From contig DATKDU010000144.1 in NCBI GenBank assembly GCA_035512595.1, positions 1 to 7,326 of the forward strand: a DNA stretch of 7,326 nucleotides, given 5' to 3'. The notes beneath the pieces were generated by a model. The model saw only the letters and a program-made list of their open reading frames with translations. It ran no database searches and was not told where the DNA came from. How positions within the stretch are numbered: the stretch's first letter is position 1; each line of letters starts with the position of its first letter. Shown piece after piece: positions 1-5,111 of this stretch. The DNA comes from DATKDU01 sp035512595 (lineage in GTDB: Bacteria; Planctomycetota; Planctomycetia; Pirellulales; Pirellulaceae). The position numbers and the translations under genes were made by a program.

Positions 1-39
1 GGTTCCGGCACTTTGGAACGGAGGACGGCTGCCAACAGA

Positions 40-213
40 TTACCGTTCGTACCCTGGAGACTCAACTCGCACGACCAAGCGCCCCTTGTGCTTTTCAGCG
101 GAGATCGTGATCCCCCCGGGCAGTACCAGCTTCTTGCGGAGACGGCGGTCGGGGGAGTGGCGCTGGACCCTGCGTTTTAGTCGCTCCGCGGCTTGTTTTG
201 AGGTCTCGTCCAC
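40..213 (-). CDS. Small basic hypothetical protein, 57 aa, GTG start
   Basis: This is a short ORF that begins with GTG and ends at TAA. An AAAGGAG Shine-Dalgarno lies five bases before the GTG (about 219-225), which is the main reason to believe it. An overlapping ATG two bases upstream runs into a stop after 12 codons, so the GTG frame is the right one. The protein starts MDETSKQAAERLKRRVQRHS, a strongly basic helix-like segment. It continues with KKLVLPGGITIS and then KGRLVVRVESPGYER, which alternates like two beta strands. The second half resembles the core of the 75-residue protein at 3473-3700 (LPSGEQVSL ... KGHLLLRIIAPPG). No family is recognised. A nucleic-acid-binding role would fit the basic helix but is only inference. 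A promoter candidate at 510-537 could transcribe it together with the micro-ORF at 327-422. Confidence 0.6.
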   Translation of the reverse strand: MDETSKQAAERLKRRVQRHSPDRRLRKKLVLPGGITISAEKHKGRLVVRVESPGYER

Positions 214-326
214 ATTAACTCCTTTCGCGATCGGGCTTTAAGGCATAGGGCCACGGACGGACGGACTATATCTTGGAAGCGAATGGCGGGGGTGGGAAAC
301 CATCTGCCGCGAGGCGGCGGAAGTAC

Positions 327-422
327 CTATGAGCCCCGGCGGGGGGGGTCAGCGAGCGCCGAGTGCGGCCCGAACAGGGTGACTGCGATCAGCCACGGCA
401 GCCGAAACAGAAAGAGCGGCAT
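327..422 (-). CDS. Putative 31-aa signal-peptide-like micro-ORF
   Basis: An ATG at 422 opens a 31-codon frame that ends at TAG. A GAGGG lies about eight bases upstream and could act as ribosome binding site. The peptide begins MPLFLFRLPWLIAVTLFG and continues PHSALADPPRRGS. This is a hydrophobic core followed by A-L-A, a plausible signal peptidase I site before DPP. If cleaved there, only seven residues would remain, so it may be a leader peptide, a membrane micro-protein or a truncated gene. An eight-C run on the coding strand (341-348) falls immediately after the ALA codons. Losing or gaining one C would open a different tail of roughly 25 to 40 residues, so a sequencing or mutational frameshift is possible. 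A good sigma70-like promoter lies 88-115 bases upstream. Function unknown. Confidence 0.4.
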   Translation of the reverse strand: MPLFLFRLPWLIAVTLFGPHSALADPPRRGS

Positions 423-509
423 TGCGAATCCCTCGCGGGATCACGCAGCCGCTCGTACAAGCGAGAAGCTGTGAAAGTGAATGGCCGTGCGTACACACGT
501 GCCGCATCA

Positions 510-537
510 ATTGTAACCGATCAGCGATTCCGGTCAA
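510..537 (-). promoter_or_regulatory. Sigma70-like promoter upstream of the micro-ORF and 57-aa gene
   Basis: On the minus strand TTGACC (532-537) and TACAAT (510-515) are separated by 16 bases. Each hexamer matches the consensus at five of six positions. It sits in the gap just after the stop of the 79-residue gene and faces the micro-ORF at 422, giving a predicted leader of about 80 bases. Housekeeping promoters of planctomycetes are not always of this form, so this is a sequence match only. Confidence 0.4.
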
Positions 538-552
538 AATCTTGGTTGCGCC

Positions 553-792
553 TCAACTCGAAACCACCCGGTAGCAAACGTCTCGGCCATCGATTCGGCA
601 CAAGCCTGTCCATTCCAATCCGGCAATCGTGGCCTCGCACGAGACCTCGACACGGTCGTCGCCGACGGCGGCACGTAGACAATCACGAACGGCCTTGGTT
701 ACTCGCTTTTCGCTCAGTTCCAGAAGCGGGACTTGCTGGCCGAGGCCGGGCAGCGAGTGCTCACGGCCATTCTCAAGGATTAGCGTTGGCAT
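553..792 (-). CDS. Hypothetical protein, 79 aa
   Basis: A complete frame runs from ATG (792) to TGA (553). The frame is closed by TAG 16 codons upstream with no other start, so the ATG is the only reasonable choice. No clear Shine-Dalgarno is visible, which lowers certainty. The protein starts MPTLILENGREHSLPGLGQQ and continues with a charged helix (SEKRVTKAVRDCLRAAVGDD). It ends with alternating hydrophobic segments around VEVSCEATIAGLEWTGLC and DVCYRVVSS, consistent with a small alpha/beta fold. Three cysteines are present but not in a CxxC arrangement. No signal peptide or membrane segment is seen. It is downstream of the large J-like gene on the same strand, about 205 bases away. Function not recognised. 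The amino-acid composition looks like real coding sequence. Confidence 0.55.
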   Translation of the reverse strand: MPTLILENGREHSLPGLGQQVPLLELSEKRVTKAVRDCLRAAVGDDRVEVSCEATIAGLEWTGLCRIDGRDVCYRVVSS

Positions 793-894
793 GGGGCTTG
801 TGTTGGATCTGGTGATTTCGGACGGGGACGCCTACTTGGCTAACCACGAGGCTACCAAAATCTCGTGCGACTGTTGCTTTTCGATCCGTCTCTG

Positions 895-966
895 CTATCC
901 TGATTCTCGCTCCGGGCAACCGGGGCAACTCAAGGCCCTGCGGTTCCTGCCCCACCGCGGGGCCAT
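895..966 (-). CDS. Possible 23-aa CPGC micro-ORF (doubtful)
   Basis: Between the 79-residue gene and the J-like gene, an ATG at 966 opens 23 codons ending at TAG. The product begins MAPRWGRNRRALSCPGCP, a basic stretch followed by a CxxC knuckle. No ribosome binding site is visible. It may be a remnant of a longer zinc-ribbon gene or chance. It is listed because the rest of this gap (793-997) holds nothing else supportable. Confidence 0.2.
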   Translation of the reverse strand: MAPRWGRNRRALSCPGCPERESG

Positions 967-997
967 TTTGTTGCGCCGTGGTCCCCTGCCCACCGGC

Positions 998-3394
998 TCA
1001 CTCGGCCGTCACGATGCCAGTGTTGCTGTGATGGGGCGAAAAGTGCTCGATCTTGATGGAGTCAGCATCGGCAGTAAGAACGTCTCGCTTCAAGTCAGTA
1101 TGCAGAGCAATCACCTGCCCGGAATCTTGATCGAAGGTCCAAAGCCCGCCAATCGGCGTCCTGCCAATTCCGCTTTGCCACGCAATGGCTTGCCACTTTC
1201 CCGACTCGTGAAATCGAAGCCGGGCATAGGTTGCTGGACCGTCATTCCAGCGAACCGACCAACTGTTCTGCACCAGACGCGGCGGCAATGAATTGGAATC
1301 TGGCACTGAGGCCAATGGCGATGTCGGCGTGGCGATCAGCGTCTCAGGTCTCAACGTGCCTTCGTTCACGAGGCGGCCGTCGGCTAACATGTGCTCAGAA
1401 ACAATCGCCCCATCTCTCAGGAAGTAGAGCTCTTTGTTCTTTCCCGGATAAACGACGGCAACAGCGCCCTTGTCGACATCCACGTCCCAGGCACCGCCAA
1501 TCCAACTGGATGCACGCCCTGTCACCGAGTGCTCAAGCTCCCAGTGACCATCGGAACGCAACACGAGGTGATAGTACGTGACCGAGTCGTTTTTCCACGC
1601 CACAGTCCAGCGTCGACCCATGAGCCGCCGAGCAACTTCCGTCGCTCGGGCAAGGTCGCCCCATTCTCGATAACTTTTGTCAGCGTCGATTTTTGCTAAC
1701 TGCTGGTCGAGCCGTGCGAGCAACAGTGCTCCCGGCTGCATAGACTTTGCCTTGCCGAACCAGTGCCGCGCGCGGGCAAGCGAGCTGCCTGCGAGGTCGC
1801 CCCTCGCTGCTTTCATCCAGGTGTCGCCCGCATTCGCGCATGACTCGGCGTCATCGGGGTTCTTGGATTCGATAGCGGAAACCTCTTTGAGCAGTTCGTC
1901 GGCAGCCAGTGCCAAGTGCGACGGGCCGAGCGTCCAGTCGTCGCGATACAGGCACAGCCAACGTCCCACGGTCGCGTTGGCCATAGTGTCAGCCGGCGAT
2001 GTCGTAAGTACCTGCTGGGCTTCCTGGAACTCAGAGAATTGCTTGCTCAGCCGATTGATCCAGCTTCGCCCATCGAGCACGAATTGACGAAGAGCAGGAT
2101 CGCGGGAGTCCCTGCAGGCGGCGTGCGTCGCTTCAGCCAGACGGTGAGCCAAGTCAAAACGTTCCGTCGCCAGCGACTGATAAATCAATGCCTTGGCCTG
2201 TGCGATCAGAACTTTTCGATCATCGTCGGTATTGGCAGAGTCGGCATATCGGCCGACTAGGTCCGCCTTAAAGCTCCATCCATCGAGCTCGTACTGCGAT
2301 GCTATTAGATCGGCCGTAGCCAGCGCCGCGGACAAATCGCCGCCGCGACGCGACCATTCGGCACTACTGAGAAGCAATGCCAGCCGCTCGTCTGCATCGC
2401 TTCCTTCTCTCGCCGCGGCGAGCATACTGCCAGCAGCGGCCACCCTCTCCTGCGCGGTTTTCAGAGCCTGCGGCTTATACAGACGGTCCACTTCTGCGAT
2501 GAGTGCGTCGCGTTGCGCTGCCGGAGGAGGAATGGAGCGCAGTAGCGCAGCGTGCAACTCTGGGGAATTAGATGACTCTGATGTCGCGTCATCTCCATCG
2601 AGTTTCGCTGCATCAGGCGCTGGTTGAGAGGCCGTGGAAGGCGTTTCGGGTACGGGCTGGGGACTGTTTTCCGCTTTGTTATCTGCCTTTGCCGGCTCCT
2701 CCGACACAGGCTGTTCAGGACGCGGTCCGGAAACCGGCGAGGGAATGTCTTTTTCTCCCTGCCTTGGTGTGGCGTCTTGTTTCGCCCCTGAGGAAGCGTC
2801 TGGTGCGGAGGCTATCTCGCTATTGTTGCGCTTTCCCGTTCCACTGACGCCAAAGAAACCGATCGCCTTCAAAAAGACCAGGCTGATCGCAATTCCGGCG
2901 ACGCCGCCGGCGACTATTTTGGCAAGCTCCCAACCTTTCTTGCGGTCACGTCGAGAGGAATGTCGACTGCCCAAGCGTGGTGAGGCGGTTTCCGAGGCCA
3001 CGGCACTACTGGTAACAGGCGGTGGAACCGGCGGCGCCGTCGATGCCTCGATCGGTGTTCCCGCCTCTACAGTCACGGGCGGAGATGCCACGCCGCCGGG
3101 CAAGCTCAACGACAGCGCCGCCGTTTGAGCCAGCAGCTGCCGATCGTAGGCGTGTTTCGTTTCTGGGGTCAACAAGGTAACGCGGGCTGCAGCCAATTCG
3201 TTGAGTAGTTGCTGGCTATGTGCCGCATGAGGTCCAGACTGGAACGTCCGAACGTGCGTCATCTGTCGATCTGCCGCGTTCGCGATGACCGTAGCGCTGC
3301 TTTCCAAGAGCGCGATGCCAAGCAGCCGATAGTGATTCGGTGGCTGCTCAGCGGGAGGAATTCCTAGCCACTGATGATAGGGATCGAATACCAT
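998..3394 (-). CDS. Planctomycete J-like, single-pass membrane, helical-repeat protein with two C-terminal Trp-rich modules
   Basis: The frame is open from 3460, but the ATG at 3394 is preferred. It has GGAGG five bases upstream, and a possible promoter -10 (3452-3457) lies after the alternative start. That gives about 798 residues. Residues 2-90 form the planctomycetal J-like head (FDPYHQWLGIPP, NHYRLLGI, then ...HAYDRQL). No HPD tripeptide is present, so classical DnaK stimulation is not expected. Basic residues RRDRKK precede one transmembrane helix at about 161-183. A Pro/Ala/Glu/Ser-rich linker follows to about 275. A helical region (about 280-580) has signatures I associate with planctomycete surface or signalling proteins (GGDLSAALATADLIASQYELD, GRWLCLYRDDW, ARHWFGKA). 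Two related beta modules (about 591-684 and 709-793) end the protein. It is likely an inner-membrane protein whose large C-terminal part is outside the cytoplasm. The exact role is unknown. The 75-aa gene lies 78 bases upstream. Confidence 0.9.
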   Translation of the reverse strand: MVFDPYHQWLGIPPAEQPPNHYRLLGIALLESSATVIANAADRQMTHVRTFQSGPHAAHSQQLLNELAAARVTLLTPETKHAYDRQLLAQTAALSLSLPGGVASPPVTVEAGTPIEASTAPPVPPPVTSSAVASETASPRLGSRHSSRRDRKKGWELAKIVAGGVAGIAISLVFLKAIGFFGVSGTGKRNNSEIASAPDASSGAKQDATPRQGEKDIPSPVSGPRPEQPVSEEPAKADNKAENSPQPVPETPSTASQPAPDAAKLDGDDATSESSNSPELHAALLRSIPPPAAQRDALIAEVDRLYKPQALKTAQERVAAAGSMLAAAREGSDADERLALLLSSAEWSRRGGDLSAALATADLIASQYELDGWSFKADLVGRYADSANTDDDRKVLIAQAKALIYQSLATERFDLAHRLAEATHAACRDSRDPALRQFVLDGRSWINRLSKQFSEFQEAQQVLTTSPADTMANATVGRWLCLYRDDWTLGPSHLALAADELLKEVSAIESKNPDDAESCANAGDTWMKAARGDLAGSSLARARHWFGKAKSMQPGALLLARLDQQLAKIDADKSYREWGDLARATEVARRLMGRRWTVAWKNDSVTYYHLVLRSDGHWELEHSVTGRASSWIGGAWDVDVDKGAVAVVYPGKNKELYFLRDGAIVSEHMLADGRLVNEGTLRPETLIATPTSPLASVPDSNSLPPRLVQNSWSVRWNDGPATYARLRFHESGKWQAIAWQSGIGRTPIGGLWTFDQDSGQVIALHTDLKRDVLTADADSIKIEHFSPHHSNTGIVTAE

Positions 3395-3451
3395 TGTTCC
3401 CTCCGCCGCCATCACGGGCCGGGAGAAGCCTCTGGCAAATGTCGGGGAGAT

Positions 3452-3480
3452 AGTATACATCCCCTTCGGCTTTCAGTCAT
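3452..3480 (-). promoter_or_regulatory. Possible promoter for the J-like gene
   Basis: TATACT (3452-3457, five of six to the -10 consensus) is preceded after 17 bases by ATGACT (3475-3480, four of six to TTGACA), on the minus strand. It overlaps the stop codon of the 75-residue gene and would start RNA near 3445, about 50 bases before the preferred ATG at 3394. The weak -35 keeps confidence low. The J-like gene could equally be read through from upstream. Confidence 0.3.
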
Positions 3481-3700
3481 TGCATTCACGCTCATTCGAC
3501 GCCAAGATCTCGCTGGGCGACCAAAATTGCTGTAGAGCCCCGGCTTTTGCGTGGCAAATTCGCGACCCTGGGGGTGCGATGATCCGCAGGAGCAGGTGTC
3601 CCTTGGCCTGCTCGGGTTCCAACGACACCTGCTCACCGCTCGGCAGCGTCACTACCGTGGCTCGTCCCGTCCGCACGTTGACCGGCTTTCCCCGTTTCAT
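3473..3700 (-). CDS. Small hypothetical protein, 75 aa, with a LPSGEQV/LLLRIIAPP core
   Basis: The ATG at 3700 has a GAGGGG just upstream and starts MKRGKPVNVRTGRATVV. The same frame stays open to 3838, but that extension (Ala/Asp-rich, over the repeat region) looks non-coding, so the shorter form is chosen. The core TLPSGEQVSLEPEQAKGHLL followed by RIIAPPGSRI alternates like beta strands. GEQV... plus IAPPGSRI recalls the outline of CsrA (GE-hydrophobic ... I-x-AP), but it is shorter than CsrA and lacks the LVLSRK start, so this is a resemblance and not an assignment. The C-terminal third (GALQQFWSPSEILASNEREC) looks helical. The stop lies 78 bases before the start of the J-like gene on the same strand, so co-transcription is likely. 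The core resembles the 57-residue protein at 40-213. Confidence 0.6.
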   Translation of the reverse strand: MKRGKPVNVRTGRATVVTLPSGEQVSLEPEQAKGHLLLRIIAPPGSRICHAKAGALQQFWSPSEILASNERECND

Positions 3701-3748
3701 CTGCCCCTCGCGTGCAGTGCTGGACGCCCCGCGCCGTTGTCCGGCGAA

Positions 3749-3930
3749 TGCGTCATCAGCGTCACTTGCGTCAGTCCCGTCCGCGGTCGATGCAAATTGG
3801 TGCAATGCGGTGCAGATTGGTCGCCAGCAATGACGCAAAGTAAGGGCGCGTGACGCAAGCGATCAGGACAATGACGCAAGCCAGATTCAGAACACAGTGG
3901 CGAATGACCCAGATGACGCTCGTGACGCAA
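3749..3930. repeat. Cluster of TGACGCAA octamers, partly spaced by 20-21 bp
   Basis: TGACGCAA occurs on the plus strand at 3831-3838, 3851-3858, 3872-3879 and 3923-3930, and as its complement TTGCGTCA at 3766-3773. Shorter versions are TGACGCT at 3914-3920, TGCGTCA at 3749-3755 and GCGTCA at 3759-3764. Three start-to-start intervals (3831, 3851, 3872) are 20 and 21 bp, i.e. two helical turns. The region separates the small-gene run from the 75-residue gene and contains no convincing coding frame. An operator or iteron-like binding array is possible. Degenerate tandem duplication is the alternative. Confidence 0.6.
3791..3820. repeat. Three tandem decamers of the form TGCA-N4-GG
   Basis: Three 10-bp units sit head to tail. 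Each starts TGCA and ends GG, and units one and three differ at a single base (TGCAAATTGG versus TGCAGATTGG). They lie inside the TGACGCAA cluster. The phasing of exactly one helical turn would suit protein binding, but three units are few. Confidence 0.5.
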
Positions 3931-4459
3931 CTGCCGGTCCGCCTTCGCCGCTCGTTGCAGAACGGTGCGTCGAACGGTTCGGGCGACCCCTAGATCGATC
4001 GCGGTCGGAATGCCGCGGCAGGCGCAAACGTGGGCGTCGTGAACGGCAACGGCGCAAGGCATCGGGAACTCCTGCGGCTTTTCCGAGTGCAAGGATTCCG
4101 GCCTTGATCGCGTCGGGAAGCTGGTCCCACGCGGCCGCAACGCCGGCAAGCTCGGGCGGTAGAATGGGAGCCGGAACGGAACTCGGCGGGCTCGGCACCA
4201 AGATGGGCACCTCGCCCGGGGCAGTTTTCCCTAACTCCGTACCCGGTTGAGTAGTTGCGGAAAGCGGGCTACAGTCTTCGGAAAGAAGCCAGCCGCCTTC
4301 TGACAACCGCGAAAATCGCAAGAATTGCCGAGAAAACAGGAGTCGCCTCAAGGACTGATGCGCTTGCCATCGACGATGGGGGTCTTTCATCGCCGCCAAG
4401 TACCGCTCGCCCGCCTCGCCGGGCCGTGTTCGATCGGTGACCGGGCTGTCGCTGCTCAC
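3887..4459 (-). CDS. Hypothetical protein of the small-gene run, up to 190 aa, C-terminal limit uncertain
   Basis: A GTG start at 4459 overlaps the stop of the previous gene by four bases (GTGA), which argues for a real, translationally coupled start. The protein begins MSSDSPVTDRTRPGEAGERY. It passes through a basic helical stretch (HRRWQAHQSLRRLLFSRQFL) and then a Pro/Ser-rich linker at about residues 73-100. It then shows a confident helical module, ELAGVAAAWDQLPDAIKAGI, at about 104-123. I associate such 'AW..LP..IKAGILA' modules with the C-termini of small proteins or recombinases in planctomycete accessory regions. This is recollection, not a search result. Beyond about residue 132 the sequence becomes Arg/Ser-rich and low in hydrophobics, as expected after a lost stop or frameshift, so the true end may lie near 4060. 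Function unknown. Confidence 0.45.
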   Translation of the reverse strand: MSSDSPVTDRTRPGEAGERYLAAMKDPHRRWQAHQSLRRLLFSRQFLRFSRLSEGGWLLSEDCSPLSATTQPGTELGKTAPGEVPILVPSPPSSVPAPILPPELAGVAAAWDQLPDAIKAGILALGKAAGVPDALRRCRSRRPRLRLPRHSDRDRSRGRPNRSTHRSATSGEGGPAVASRASSGSFATVF

Positions 4460-4733
4460 GCCTCCACCAGATCAATGCAGCTACCCGGCGGCAGCGCATG
4501 CGCCTGCCAGCGCTGGCAGGCGCATGCGCGGCGGGCGGCTCGACCTCGACTTGCACCAGCGCGCCCTCGGCCCACGTGACGAAGGTCGCCCGGCTGCCGT
4601 CTGGTTCGCGAGGAGCAGCGCAGCCGCGGCTGTCGAGCAGCTTCTCGCCGCAGACGGAGCAGCGCTGGATGACGCGGCTTTCTATGACGACCAAATTGCC
4701 GGCGATGTGGGTAACGGAAGAGGTGCCAGTCAC
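4456..4733 (-). pseudogene. CxxC small protein gene with an internal frameshift at a palindrome
   Basis: The GTG start at 4733 overlaps the previous stop (GTGA). Translation begins MTGTSSVTHIAGNLVVIESR and continues with RCSVCGEKLLDSRG, a CxxC knuckle at residues 25 and 28, then FVTWAEGALVQVEVEPPA to residue 68. From there the good C-terminus, LPPGSCIDLVEA followed by TGA, is in another frame. The TGA then overlaps the next GTG in the same GTGA fashion. The start-to-stop distance of 278 bases is not divisible by three, so one base is missing or two are extra. The break lies at the perfect palindrome 4494-4529, which begins right after codon 68. Removing exactly 36 bp would not restore the frame. 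It may be a pseudogene, or an assembly error at a strong hairpin. The VIESRVI-(R)C-x2-C-GEKL-LDS arrangement suggests a small zinc-binding protein with only one visible Cys pair. Function unknown. Confidence 0.6.
4494..4529. repeat. Perfect 36-bp palindrome inside the CxxC gene
   Basis: The arm GCGCATGCGCCTGCCAGC (4494-4511) is followed immediately by its exact reverse complement (4512-4529), with no spacer and no mismatch. Flanking bases 4493 (A) and 4530 (G) do not pair. It is GC-rich, has no T-run and lies within coding sequence, so it is not a terminator. It coincides with a frame break. Candidates are a small insertion element, a recombination site, or a cruciform artefact of assembly. 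Confidence 0.9.
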
Positions 4734-4876
4734 CGAGCTGCCTCGCTGGCGGGCTCTCTGATCTCCACCTCCAGCCCGCTCCCCCTCATCGCCACGGCCA
4801 CTTGCTCCGCCCGCTGGCGGCCGGTCACCTTCTTGGTGGCCACGATCTTGCCGATCACGGGCACGCGGCCGGTCAC
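4730..4876 (-). CDS. Small hypothetical protein, 48 aa, coupled by GTGA overlaps on both sides
   Basis: A GTG at 4876 overlaps the upstream TGA, and its own TGA overlaps the GTG of the CxxC gene. The 48-residue product begins MTGRVPVIGKIVATKKVTGR, continues RQRAEQVAVAMRGSGLEVEI and ends REPASEAAR. The layout suggests a short beta strand, a basic turn and an amphipathic helix, then LEVEIREP as a second strand. The plus-strand and other-frame readings of this DNA are Arg/Gly-rich, whereas this frame has a normal amino-acid mix, which supports it. There is no cysteine, signal peptide or membrane segment. I do not recognise the family. The coupling implies it is made together with its neighbours. 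Confidence 0.6.
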   Translation of the reverse strand: MTGRVPVIGKIVATKKVTGRQRAEQVAVAMRGSGLEVEIREPASEAAR

Positions 4877-4970
4877 CAGAAACTCGTCGGCAAGAGCGTG
4901 CCCGCCGTCTGTTCCCCGAAGGCGTCCTTGTCTGTGCGTGCTGGATCATTCGCCCCAAGTCGGCAGCCAA
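4873..4970 (-). pseudogene. Small gene fragment ending ...LLPTSFW, apparent frameshift
   Basis: The last part, DKDAFGEQTAGTLLPTSFW followed by TGA, reads well and its stop overlaps the next GTG (GTGA at 4873-4876). Its own frame has no ATG or GTG back to an upstream TGA. A good N-terminal part lies in a neighbouring frame: DPARLAADLGRMIQHAQ, with candidate starts TTG at 4970 or ATG at 4949. Joining the two needs the same shift (one base lost or two gained) around 4935. It could be a pseudogene or a sequencing error. Alternatively only the terminal segment is a remnant. Function unknown. Confidence 0.4.
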
Positions 4971-4985
4971 CCGGGCAGGATCAAC

Positions 4986-5060
4986 CTACTGGCATTCAAA
5001 TCGGCAGCACGTGACGTTTGCAAGCCGCTTGCAATAGTTCTTGGCTGGGGGGAAGCACAC
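4986..5060 (-). other. Cys-rich reading frame at the head of the small-gene run
   Basis: This frame ends at TAG (4986-4988) and contains CGVCFPPAKNYCKRLANVTC followed by CRFECQ, with six cysteines in 26 residues spaced CxxC-x7-C-x7-CC-x3-C. It looks like a metal-binding or disulfide-rich peptide and not like chance sequence. The frame extends upstream to the kinase stop at 5112 without an ATG. The only in-frame GTG (5058-5060) falls inside the first CxxC and has no ribosome binding site. It is probably the 3' remnant of a longer gene cut off where the kinase fragment now begins. Strand and spacing fit the genes that follow. Confidence 0.35.
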
Positions 5061-5111
5061 GCCGCAGGGCAGGATCGATGCTTGGCGGCGTGAGTTGCGC
5101 GAGGAATGCGC

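Noticed and set aside
773..955. 60-codon GTG frame overlapping the 79-aa gene start
   Set aside because: It competes with the 79-aa gene, lacks a ribosome binding site and has no recognisable structure.
949..963. GCCCC-ACCGC-GGGGC hairpin as terminator of the J-like gene
   Set aside because: No T-run follows on the minus strand, and the stem is only 5 bp.
1231..3128. Several plus-strand frames of 91-164 codons opposite the J-like gene
   Set aside because: They are antisense shadows of a convincing 798-aa gene, with Ser/Arg/Pro-rich composition and no motifs.
3749..3930. CRISPR-like array
   Set aside because: Repeat units are only 8 bp, in both orientations and unevenly spaced. No cas genes are present.
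4494..4560. Programmed -1 frameshift with the palindrome as stimulatory hairpin
   Set aside because: No slippery X-XXY-YYZ heptamer precedes the palindrome in the reading frame (CCG CCC GCC), so a mutation or assembly error is more likely.
4269..4970. Long minus-strand frame of 233 codons across the small-gene run
   Set aside because: Only its middle (from GTG 4733 to about 4530) is coding. The rest is Arg/Gly-rich shadow of the 48-aa gene and of the gene downstream, and ignores the GTGA-linked frames.
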